A DNA stretch of 64,000 nt from Pictodentalium vernedei (Eukaryota > Mollusca > Scaphopoda > Dentaliida > Dentaliidae): the NCBI GenBank assembly GCA_031216915.1, contig CM062296.1, positions 449,438,287-449,502,286 on the forward strand. Direction: 5' to 3'. Under the pieces are notes generated by a model. It saw only the letters and a program-made list of their open reading frames with translations. It was not told the DNA's origin and made no database searches. Below, piece by piece: positions 11,721-20,945 of the stretch (positions are counted from its first letter, which is position 1; every line of letters starts with the position of its first letter). Position numbers and translations under genes: made by a program.

Positions 11721-11869
11721 ACCTCGATTCATCCCAGGATGGAGGAAGGTTATCAGAGTCTGCAGACCGTTGTGCCACGGTCACATCCAATCCTTGGTTG
11801 GTCTGCAGATATCCTTTCGGAGGCACCCCACTCTGTCGATGGTGCTGCTTCCAACCCAAGTTCCTTCAG

Positions 11870-12700
11870 ACGGTTCAGGTAGGGAACTTTTGATCACGGA
11901 GATAGACAATCTCCTGTCAAAGGGAGCGATAAAAGTCGTCAAGAACATTCATTCATTGGGATTTTATTCTTGCTTATTCTTGGTGCCGAAGAAGGGCGGT
12001 CGACACCGAAGGTTAGCGATCTGAGTATCCTGAACTAATCATTGCTCCCAAGTTCAGCATGGAGACTTTCAGGTCGGTTCGCTGCTCCATTCACCAAGGA
12101 GATTTCGCTTCCAGCATTGACCTGCGAGATGCTTACTTTCATGTTCTAATTTATCGGACATCACAAAAGTATCTTTAAGTTCGCTTTTCTGGGGTGCGTT
12201 TACCAGTTCAAGGCCATGCCTTTCAGCCTCAACCTGGCTTCTTGGGCCTTCACTTGACTGATGTCACATGTGATAGCCTTCCATCGCACACAGTCCAGGG
12301 TGACTACTTCAGCATATCTGGACAATATCCTGCAGTGGTACTCCAATGCTACTCTTCTCGAGTCCGATGTCGACACACTGTTGAACCTGCTTTCATCGCT
12401 AGTGTTTAGAGTCAATGAGGAGAAGTCGGACCTGGTCCCTTCTCAGTTGTTTTGTCATCTGGGGATGGACTTCCGTTCTCAGGTGAATCGGTGGCGGTTC
12501 CCAGGGCAATGGTAGTGATTCTCTCGTCTATCACCCTGGCTCTGACCCAGTCCCCGTCTGCGACAGCTCGGTGTATTCTCCGGTTGCTCGGTCTCTGCGG
12601 TTCGGTGATGGATTTCATTCCTTTAGGTCGGCTGCATGTCAGACCTCTCCACCACTTTCTGCTCAGATATTGGAGGCCGAATGTCGATGCTTGGGATCTG
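11870..12700 (+). pseudogene. DIRS reverse transcriptase remnant (A1)
   Basis: ITEIDNLLSKGAIKVVKN and LFLVPKKGG (11890-12000), then the palm region with DLRDAYFHV (12119-12150, followed by a stop) and TSAYLDNILQWYSN (about 12308-12350), then EEKSDLVPSQLFCHLGMDF (12417-12475). The catalytic box is LDN rather than LDD. At least four frame changes. Confidence 0.85.
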
Positions 12701-13190
12701 GTGCTTCAGTCACCAGCATCTCTCAGTCGTCACCTTCTTCCCTGGATGGATGTTCAGTGGATTATGCAGGGAGTTCTGTTGGACTTGCCCATATCCGATC
12801 GTGTTCTGACGGCAGATACCAGCGATCTCGGATGGGGCACGACGTTGGATCCTCTGGGTTTTTCTCTTCACGGTGTTTGGGACCTGGATCAGGCAGCTCT
12901 TCACATCAACCAGACAGAGCTTCTTGCTTTTCTTCTGAGTTTCCGGCAGTGGATCCGCCACCTTTCGAATTGTCAGGCCCTTGTTGTCCGGCATTTCAAC
13001 AGTGGTCGCTTACATTCGAAATCAGGGCGGCACGCACTTGGTTCCCATGTACGAATTGGCTCAGGATCTCCTACTGTTCGCTCAGGACATTACCTCCGGG
13101 GTGGTGGTTCGTCACATTCCCGGTCATCTGAACGTTTTAGCCGACTCCCTGCCTCATTGGGGCAGGGTCATTTCCATTTTCCATTTTTGC
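12700..13190 (+). pseudogene. DIRS RNase H domain remnant (A1)
   Basis: VLTADTSDLGWGTTLDPLG (12797-12860) with the first Asp, then NQTELLAFLLSFRQWI with the Glu (12908-12958), then in the next frame ISTVVAYIRNQGGTHLVP (about 12993-13047; the usual DNSTVV has lost its Asp context) and VRHIPGHLNVLADSLPHWG (13108-13163). This whole block is absent from A2. Confidence 0.85.
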
Positions 13191-13549
13191 CATGGACGCT
13201 CTGTCACTCGATTGGAACAGTCTAGTCGGCTACACCTTCCCGCCGGTTCCGATTCTGCCTCAGGTTCTAGCCAAGATATGAACCTGCAGTTGTTGAATCA
13301 TTCTGATCACTCCCCTGTCGCCTCAGCGGGTGTGGATCACTCAGCTCTGCTCTCTATCTGTTAGGGGCGGTTCTGGTATGTCTCCCTCTACGTTGTGACC
13401 TTCTCTGTCAAGGTCACTCAAGGAGGTTTCACATCGACCTGACTTCATTGTGCCTTCAAGCATATCTTTTGTCCAGTCCTGTCTCCTCCATAGAGGTTTT
13501 TCGAGATGAGCAGAGGAGTGCATTTCTTCTTCAAGGCAGCACTCCACTG

Positions 13550-14495
13550 GTTTAGCCAATGCAGCTAAGTGGAAGTTCTTCTGTCGATGGTGAGCTGATC
13601 ACTCTGCTGATTTTGCCGATCCTTCGATTACACAGATTGCGGTGTTTCTGGTATTTCTGTTTGATTCTCTGGGTCTTCAGCCTGTTACCATCATGGGGTA
13701 CAGATCTATGCTTACGAAGGCCTTTTTGTATGTGAACGTGTCGAATCTGCACTAATCCGTACCTGTCCAAGTTTATTCGGCACTTTTTCTTTGAAAAGGC
13801 CTAGGGTTTTGCTGCTGACCCCAAGATGGAATCATCTTTCTTGGGTGCTGCTTTACTTTGGGGGGGGGGGGGTGCGTTCCAAGGCCTTTCTGATGGCTTT
13901 TGCCTCAGCCAAAAGGGTTAATGAGCTTCACACCCTCTCGATTGATCCAGCCTTTTTCAGGAGCTCTGCGGACAGTGTTACTTTTACCACTGATGGCTCC
14001 TTTGTGGCCAAGAATCAGATACCAGACTCTACTCCGCCTCCTATCTGTATCAGGGCTCTTCCTTCTGTCGAGGGTAATCACCCTTTGCTCTGTCCGGTTC
14101 ATGCAATTTGCATTTACCTGAACTGGATGCAGTTTATTTGGAAAGGCAGGAAACGATTGTTTCTGTCTCTTCTCCCTGGTTAACAGAAGATCCCGTCTCA
14201 ATCCATTTCTAGGTGGATTTGTCTGATTTGTCTTGCTATTCATGCATCATATGCTCGTCTGACGACTGACGATTGTATTACCAATTGCATTTCTGTCCAC
14301 GAGGCGTGTGCATTGTCTACCTCCTGGGCTTATGCTAACTCTGTCTAGTTGTTGGATTATGTAAGCAGCCGATTGAAGAAACGCTTCCACTTTCTCCACC
14401 TTCTACCTGGGTCAGTTGCAGGAACAGTCTGAGGACCTTTTTTCTTTAGGCCCTCTTTCTTCTGCTCAGGCGGTTATCAACCCTAGCCATTAGGC
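13550..14495 (+). pseudogene. DIRS tyrosine recombinase remnant (A1)
   Basis: Core-binding part 13560-13740 (AAKWKFFCRW, LQPVTIMGYRSML). The catalytic domain is at 13891-14183 with ASAKRVNELHTLSID (first Arg) and FVAKNQIPD. The HxxR box about 14298-14320 reads HEACALSTSWAY, so the catalytic Arg is Cys here while A2 keeps HEMR. The Tyr region (about 14388-14415) is frameshifted. A 13-G run at 13860-13872 lies just before the catalytic domain. Confidence 0.85.
13860..13872 (+). repeat. Poly-G tract in A1 recombinase region
   Basis: 13 consecutive G between the core-binding and catalytic parts of the recombinase. A2 has a longer interrupted G tract (31974-32005) at the same place. Confidence 0.95.
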
Positions 14496-14712
14496 TTCTT
14501 CCAATGTCAGTTCCAGTCCTATACTTGGTTACTGTCCTTCCTGTCTGTGTGGCATACAGAGCCATACACCTCCTCTCTCGTTGTTTCTAATGTTTGTGAT
14601 GCTATGGTTTTAAAGGCCTTGGGTACTCTTCTGTCCATGATTCCAGTGCAGTTGGGTTATGTGGGGGTTGGTTATGTGATTCTCCCCTCCTGTTGTCTAT
14701 TCAGCCTGTTGT

Positions 14713-14780
14713 AAAACTTAAATTTTATAGTAAATTTTCTTTCTTATCATACCTACCACAATTGTTTACCTGGAGGCCCT
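14713..14780 (+). repeat. Internal complementary region (A1, left half damaged)
   Basis: Right half TTTCTTATCATACCTACC then ACAATTGTTTAC is present. The left half, intact in A2 (GTAAACAATTGTAAGGTAGG), is reduced to about TGTAAAACTTAAATTTTATAG. Confidence 0.65.
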
Positions 14781-14848
14781 CCCGTCTTCTTATTCGGGTA
14801 AGAATCCTTCCTCCCCGCTGATCACATATCTCCAATGTTGGTGGATTC

Positions 14849-15125
14849 AAATAGAATGACACGTTGGTTATACGTCTGCACACTGGTACTGGAAGCCATA
14901 GATTAGTACTAGGAGAAGAGTGTCCCCTACTGGGTGTGCACCGGTTGCACTTGAACCCAGTTTTGGCTTATTTTGTCTTGGTGCTTTTGCACCACTTTTC
15001 TTACCTAAATCGCTTGGGAAAGAACAAAATAGAGAGTATACTTCCGAGTTAGGGACTTCACTGTAGTGCAAGCTTGTTGTAAACAATTGTGGTAGGTATA
15101 AGAAAGGAAATTTTCTGTAAAATTT
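14849..15125 (+). repeat. Right inverted terminal repeat of A1
   Basis: Inverted copy of 10069-10328 with a roughly 25-base A/T-rich extension (GGAAATTTTCTGTAAAATTT) shared with the right end of A2, beyond the part paired with the left ITR. Confidence 0.85.
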
Positions 15126-15444
15126 AAATTTCTTTTTATGCCCCCCAACAAATAGTCGGGGGCTTAATGTTTTACCCCTGTCCATCCATCCACTGTCTGC
15201 TATCCATCTGTCTGTCCATCCGCATCTAGGGTACATTGTTTGTCCAGATATCTCCTCTCACAGTTTTCAAGCTAGCACTTTTTATTTCACAGGATGTTTG
15301 TACATATACCAGAGGTTTGCATATTGCCAGGACTTTGATTCACTTCAATAGTTCACAAAATTACAGGTTGTTGAACTCAGGCCAAGTTTTTTTGTAGAAT
15401 TACACTTGTTTTGTGCATGGTTGGTGTGTGGTAGACATTGCAGG

Positions 15445-15697
15445 CAGGCCTGAAAATAAGCAGTCTGACAATTGCAGAATGAAGTCCCCAGAGGGTGAAT
15501 TTGATGATGCTATCCCATACAGTGGACCAATTTATTCTCTGGGTACCTCTTTCTGTTTAGTTATGAGACTCTGACTCAGATTGAGGTTCACAGAGGATAA
15601 ATTTAGTGATGCAACCCTGCTGTGCAGGGTAGCATCACTAAATTCACCCTCTGGGGACCTCAGTTTGCAGATGTCAGTCTGCTTATTTTCTGGCTTG
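15445..15697. mobile_element. Short hAT MITE
   Basis: TIRs CAGGCCTGAAAATAAGCAG and CTGCTTATTTTCTGGCTTG, flanked by a perfect 8-bp duplication ATTGCAGG (15437-15444 and 15698-15705). Extended inner inverted repeats carry CCCAGAGGGTGAATTT. Related fragments are at about 54115-54290 and 57558-57600. It is 255 bases upstream of TAF13 exon 3. Confidence 0.85.
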
Positions 15698-15951
15698 ATT
15701 GCAGGGTATCAGGCTTCAGTCTAGTTTCTATTGTGATTGCAATACTGTTGCTTCCAACTCAAGCCCTCAACATCTGAAATTCAATATGCTTTATACTGAA
15801 CCAGAATGTTCCAAAATATTTCAATAGTGATTTCTGTTCGGCAACCGAGGCTTGATCGGAACTGCTATTGAGCTCCAAATGTTCCGAGCTGCATTTGGAA
15901 AATAGTTAAATAAAAATATTTTTGCTTTTGATGGTATATTTGTATTTTCAG

Positions 15952-16049
15952 TACGCTGTATGATGTTTGGCTTTGGAGATGATCAGAATCCTTACACAGA
16001 ATCCGTTGATTTGTTAGAAGACCTTGTCATTGAATATATATCAGAGATG
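15952..16049 (+). CDS. TAF13: TAF13 exon 3 (first half of the histone fold)
   Basis: Acceptor TATTTTCAG ends at 15951; donor GTAAGA starts at 16050. The 98-bp exon begins with TA, completing Leu with the T left by exon 2, then encodes RCMMFGFGDDQNPYTESVDL followed by LEDLVIEYISEM. The FGFGDDQNPYTESVD block is nearly identical to vertebrate TAF13 and forms the first helix and loop of the histone fold that pairs with TAF11 in TFIID. It ends in phase 0, which fits the exon at 51084. No stop or frame problem is seen. Confidence 0.96.
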
Positions 16050-16633
16050 GTAAGAAATTTATTGATTTCTTTACTATTTGGAAATTCATAGAATTTTATA
16101 ACCCTCAAGATATATTGCATCTCAGAGAGAGATGGACAATATACCTTAAATACCATTTGGTCTCAATACTGATAAATCGTACTGAGGGAATCTTAATATA
16201 CCAAAATTTTGATGTTGAAAAATATTCCCGGCATTAGTTTCCACATCTTTGTGGAGAATGCAGGATGTAAAACTGATTGGTCCAAACTATGATAGCTCAA
16301 GTCCAGAGTTATAAAGTATTCCAATTCCAACTACATTATCAAGGTCTGCCTTTGTTAGTTGGGAAGATATCACTTTTATGAGCTCAGAAACTGAAAACTT
16401 CTTAGAAAATTATTTGTAGACAATTTAGCTAGTTGAGTTCTGGAAGCCACTATCAGGGCTTTCAAAACCCCAAAAATGAGGGTACCAGAGCAAAAGCAAA
16501 CATTTTCCCTGCTCATGTTTCATGTTCAGTCAAACACAAATAATATTTTGTTTATATAAATTTGTTTTATCACAAATTATTGAAGAGTACCTGTGGGCTC
16601 TCTTCAGTAATTTGTTTGTAATAAAACAATTTT
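16050..16633. other. Intron 3 start, no gene seen
   Basis: About 580 bases of A/T-rich intronic sequence. A weak inverted repeat is present at 16560-16630 (TTTGTTTTATCACAAATTA against TTTGTTTGTAATAAAAC). No coding signal. Confidence 0.6.
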
Positions 16634-16640
16634 TATTCAG

Positions 16641-18123
16641 TAGTGAGCGGAGCGCAGTGGCCCAGTGGTAGACAGTTGGACTTCTATGCTAGAGGTCCCA
16701 AGTTCGATCCCCATCCGGGACGACCCGCTTTGAGTCCTTGGGCAAGGCACTTTATCCCGGTTGCCTGCATGGGGGCACGATGATGCTGTGTACTAAGGCG
16801 TACTGCACGTCAATGGTGCACATGTCTTCAACCTCTGTAACTCTGCTTGAGCGGAGCTTGAATAGAGTTAGAATGTTGAAGAGCTGACAGTTGCTCGTCG
16901 ATGCACGGTGGTTCGTTCTGGGTACTCCGGCTTCCTCAACCCATAAAACTGTCATGGTCTTGATTAGCCATTGTGCATGAGTATGTGACCTTAAACACCA
17001 ATAAATAAATAAATATTCAGTAGTGATTAACCGTTGTTCGGCAATCGCATCTGACATTGGCTGATTTTAAGCCATCGGTTGACCATCATACCACCTCATA
17101 CAAGCAGTAACTAGATTAATAAGTTGCCATATTGATTGGTAGTAGTGTTGAAATGATTTGTTGATTATTCGACTTAATATCCCACTCCCTGTACAAGTTA
17201 CACGTACACTGACAGCACCCCTCCAGTACTATGAATACATTGTGGTTTCATTGTTTGATATCACTGTCAGCTCATTTGTAAACAATCTAGTTACCCAATT
17301 CTTCTTTATTTTCTGTCAACACAAAGTGGACAATGACAAATGAACATAAAATACACTCATCAGCCAATTGTTTTCACAGTCGGGAGTATAACTTCAATCT
17401 GTTGTGCCTTTTACTTATTTATGTAAACAATCTAAAAATAGTGTATGGCCATTTTGTGCATGAGCTTATGGGATTGGTTATCATTTATGAAACATTATAT
17501 TTTTCCATTCGGGATTTTCCGATGCAAGGCACATGAATACAAATCTATGGAATGGAGTGAATTGCAGTGTTAGAAGCTATTTGAAAATACAGCCGCTATG
17601 AATGTATTTTCAGTCGTTGATTTCCACACCACAGTGAAAGCAATCTGAATTACTGTGTACAAAATGGAACCTACTTGTGTTTTGACCTGTTTTTCCACGT
17701 GGGTTTGAAATCTAAAATTCAAATTGGGACATAAATCAGTAATTAAATCAAGTAAATAAATATATGTTATTTAATTGTCCTTTGATATAATTTATTCAAT
17801 TTCATCTTGAAACTAAATTTAAATGGAATTTAAAAATAGAATGAGTGCAAGTCACATATTTTCACATTGATCAAAGATGCTGCACTGTCAACATGTTTCT
17901 GCTGACATTGTATTTTTATTTTGATACAGACAGTGACTCACTCTTGAGATCAAAGGGCATATCAACCTGAGTGTACTGCAAAATTAACCCTATTCTATTC
18001 GATCTTTAATCTACTAGTCCTTTTGGTTGTGACATCTGACATTGACCCTCACAATCGGCCGATTGTGCACTCAACTAATCGGCAGGCAGATGGCAGTTGC
18101 AAATCCTTATCAGTTAATCACTA
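16641..18123 (+). mobile_element. hAT-like element H1, copy 2, interrupted by a SINE
   Basis: Homologous, in inverted orientation, to 8786-9961. TIRs are TAGTGATTAACC (17021-17032) and GTTAATCACTA ending at 18123. The original left flank TTATTCAG (16633-16640) and right flank ATATTCAG (18124-18131) form an 8-bp duplication with one mismatch. A SINE split the left terminus and duplicated TAGTGA. No transposase ORF. Confidence 0.85.
16647..17013 (+). mobile_element. tRNA-derived SINE, copy 1
   Basis: The tRNA-like head has an A-box-like TGGCCCAGTGG and a B-box-like AGTTCGATCCCC. The conserved body includes CCTTGGGCAAGGCACTTTA and GTGTACTAAGGCGTACTGCA, and the tail ends CACCAATAAATAAATAAA. It is flanked by a perfect 13-bp duplication TATTCAGTAGTGA (16634-16646 and 17014-17026). 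It is moved by LINE machinery in trans. Confidence 0.93.
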
Positions 18124-18161
18124 ATATTCAGACCACCAAAAATAATGTAGCCCTCAACCAG

Positions 18162-19871
18162 TTAACCCTTTACTTAATGTACCGGCCAAAACTGGCCAGC
18201 GCTATTCACAAAAATTTCTAATTAATTTTCATTATTTTTAGCTCAACTTTGGCGAAACTTTGATGTATTTTGTGTTACTTTCAGCACTGTAAGTGCAAAT
18301 GCCAATACGGCTCAGGCTAGAGGCTGTATTTATAAATAGATCTTTACAAAACTTCTTGGGTACCTTTGGTATCACCGTGGGACGAGAACGACTGTTTTTG
18401 GATGCGGTCCGAAATTCAAGATGGCCAATGGCAGCCATTTAGTACAAAATTAGGTGCAATCAGATTTTTGCACAGAACTTCCATATGAAAGCGCTGATTT
18501 GAAAATTTTTTTGTGTGAATGTTTAGTACCATGGGATACATCACATATAATACATGTTTTTTTCTCGTGCAGAAATTATGCAAATTAGATGAACTTTGAT
18601 TTTTTCAGTGCTACTTACACAAAGTAAGTACACATGTCAATACGGCTCGGGCTAGAGGCTGTATTTATCAACCGATCTTCATGAAACTTCTTGGGTACCT
18701 CTGTTATCACCTTGGGACGAGAACGAATGTTTCTGAGTGCGGTCCAAAATTCAAGATGGCTGCCAGTGGCCATTTTGTACTGAAATTAGGTCTAATCAGT
18801 TTCTGTACACAACTTCTATACGGCTCAGGCTAGAGGCCTTATTTATGAACCGATCTGTACCAAACTTCTTGGGTACCTTTGTTATCACCGTGGGATGAGA
18901 ACGGGTGTTTTTGGGTGTGGTCCGAAATTCAAGTTAGCCACCAGCAGCCATTTTGTACCAAAATTAGTGCAATCAGTCTTTTGTACAGAACTTCTGTATG
19001 AAAGTTCTGATTTGAATAAATTTTTGGATGAAGGTTTAGTAAAATGGAATACATCACATGCAGTACGGGGTTTTTTCTCGTGCAGAAATTATGCAAATTA
19101 GATGAATTTTGATTTATTTAGTGCTACTTATACACTGTAAGTGCACATGTCAGTACGGCTCGGGCTAGAGGCTGTATTTATCAACCGATCTTCATGAAAC
19201 TTCTTGGGTACCTTTGTTATCACCTTGGGACGAGAACGAGTGTTTCTGAGAGTGGTCCAAAATTCAAGATGGCTGCCAGTGGCCATTTTGTACCGAAATT
19301 AGGTCCAGTCAGTTTTTTGTCACAACTTCTATACAGCTCGTATTTATGAACTGATCTTCATGAATCTCCTTGGGTACCTTTGTTTTCACCTTGGGACAGG
19401 AATGAGTGTATTTTGGGGTGCCTTTGTTATCACTGTGCTATGAGAACAAATATTTTGTGGTTCAGTCAGACCCACTCTGGGACTCAAATATTTCTTTTCT
19501 AGTTTAGCATCTGACTGTCACCCACCTTTACAATACTTTACCTATACATTTGTTACAGGCTACGGTCAGTATTTATGTACAGACCGTTACAATACTTTAT
19601 ATGTACCTTTGTTATCAGGTCATTACCTAGATGTTTGTCATTGCTGTGTCACATACTATATATGTACATGTCTTGACAAGTTGAGCTACAGTGTCATTGA
19701 CACTTTCATTTTATGTTTTGCCTCAAAAACATAGGTTATGATCCCTCTTTGGAATGAGCTTGACGAGTTCGTTCGAAAGAGGGGTCATAACCTATGTTTT
19801 TGAGACAAAAAATTAGTTCAAGAATTTTGTTTGCAAGTGTCGTCTGCTTTTCATATCAGGTAAAGTGTTAA
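18162..19871. mobile_element. TTAA hairpin MITE, copy 4, split by a tandem-repeat element
   Basis: Left end TTAACCCTTTACTTAATG (18162), right end CAGGTAAAGTGTTAA (to 19871). The halves align with copy 1 (7027), including AAAACATAGGTTATGA. The insert at 18240-19710 separates them. Confidence 0.8.
18240..19710 (+). mobile_element. Helentron/HINE-like element with internal minisatellite, copy 1
   Basis: Starts AGCTCAACTTTGGCGAA and ends AAGTTGAGCT followed by a small hairpin AGTGTCATTGACACT and TTCATT. In between are about four degenerate units of roughly 330 bases, each with CTTGGGTACCTTTGTTATCA, AATTCAAGATGGC and TTCTCGTGCAGAAATTATGC. Subterminal inverted repeats, central tandem repeats and a 3' hairpin match non-autonomous Helentron-type elements. 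No ORF of replication-helicase type. The family assignment is an inference. Confidence 0.65.
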
Positions 19872-20156
19872 ATGTACATAAAGTAATCATACTGCAACTT
19901 CTTATTTAATTAATGCATACCACACTGATACTCCAAATAGATCATGCTGACAATCTGAATTGGTTACTATAGTCCTCCAATTTGTATGACCAACTGTGTT
20001 TGGCATTACATGTAGACCAGGTATCATATCTAGTATGATAAGAAACTACTTGATTACTAACAACAGCAAATCCTATCTTGGACTCCAATTAAGACGAAAA
20101 TGCTCTGAATGAAAATTATTGGGGGGAGGAGATGGGGGGCACTTCTCCTAAGCCCT

Positions 20157-20406
20157 TTAACTGATAGAGTGCTAAATTATTTTCAGCCACCAAAAATTGT
20201 TAACACGTCTTTGCCTCGTTACAATGTATAGGAGAGTGCCTGAGGGCACTCTCCTATATATTGTAACAAGGCAAATCCTAACAGACGAAATAATATCACT
20301 TCAATGATAATATGAAGCACAGTCACTGAATTTGAAGCCTTTAAATGGCAGTACCTGCACTTAAGAATAAAGCCCAAATATGGGCTTCCAGCACTCTACC
20401 AGTTAA
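20157..20406. mobile_element. Second TTAA MITE family, copy 2
   Basis: TTAACTGATAGAGTGCTAAA at the left and CAGCACTCTACCAGTTAA at the right, with a central hairpin built on GGAGAGTGCC/GGCACTCTCC. Same family as 8522 and 33808. Confidence 0.83.
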
Positions 20407-20689
20407 GCTGCATCCACTGCATGTAAAATTTATAAAATTCCAATCCATTGGTGTAAATGTGTCGCCTCCACATTTACACCATTTTGTCTGATCAAGAAAA
20501 ATGCCCTTTTTCTTCTGAAATGGCACTTGGGAAACAACATTGAAATGATTTCATCAGGCTTGTTTCAATGAGAGATCATGAGCTATGCATATATGTTTTA
20601 GAAGTTTGGACTGCGGCAAGAAAATAATAATTTTGCAAAATCAAATGAAGTTGATATTGACCCCCCAACAAACTTATGTGAAGCTGCCA

Positions 20690-20945
20690 TTTCTTATCAA
20701 CCTACCTTACAGTTGTTTATTACAGGCTTGCACTACAATGGAAGTCCCTAACTCGGAAAATATACTCTCTATTTTTATCTTTCCGAAGCAATTTGGGAAA
20801 GAAAAGTGATACAAAAGTACCAAGAAAAAATAAGCCAAAACTGGGTCGAGTGCTACCGGTGCACACCCAGTAGGGAACGCTCTTCTCCTAGTACAAATCC
20901 ATGACTTCCGTTGCCAGTGTGCAGACACGTAGCTAATGACTCCTT
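20690..20945 (+). repeat. Left inverted terminal repeat of A2
   Basis: Matches the left ITR of A1 (for example AAGTCCCTAACTCGGAAAAT and CACACCCAGTAGGGAACGCT) and is the inverse of 33047-33232. Confidence 0.88.

Larger units (their letters stand above)
10069..15125 (+). mobile_element. DIRS-type retrotransposon, copy A1 (complete but dead)
   Basis: About 5.06 kb in TAF13 intron 2, same strand as the gene. It has a left ITR, Cys-rich gag-like ORF, RT, RNase H, YR, partial internal complementary region and right ITR. Family A is distinct from family B: its ITRs and gag share no obvious sequence with B, but the pol domains align (for example LDNILQ, VVAYIRNQGGTH, VAKNQIPD). No target duplication is evident, as usual for DIRS. 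Frameshifts and stops occur in all ORFs. Confidence 0.88.

Noticed and set aside
10801-11882. Several overlapping open frames of 60-200 residues on both strands
   Set aside because: They are shadow frames in the G/C-rich gag/linker part of DIRS A1. Only the + strand pieces with similarity to A2 were kept.
12412-12994. Minus-strand open frames in A1 and A2
   Set aside because: Antisense shadows of the RT and RNase H regions, with no domain of their own.
16655-16730. Genuine tRNA gene
   Set aside because: The A- and B-box-like motifs belong to the SINE head; the downstream SINE body and target duplication show it is a retroposon.
18240-19710. CRISPR-like array
   Set aside because: Units of about 330 bases, degenerate, without unique spacers, in an animal genome: a minisatellite inside a mobile element.
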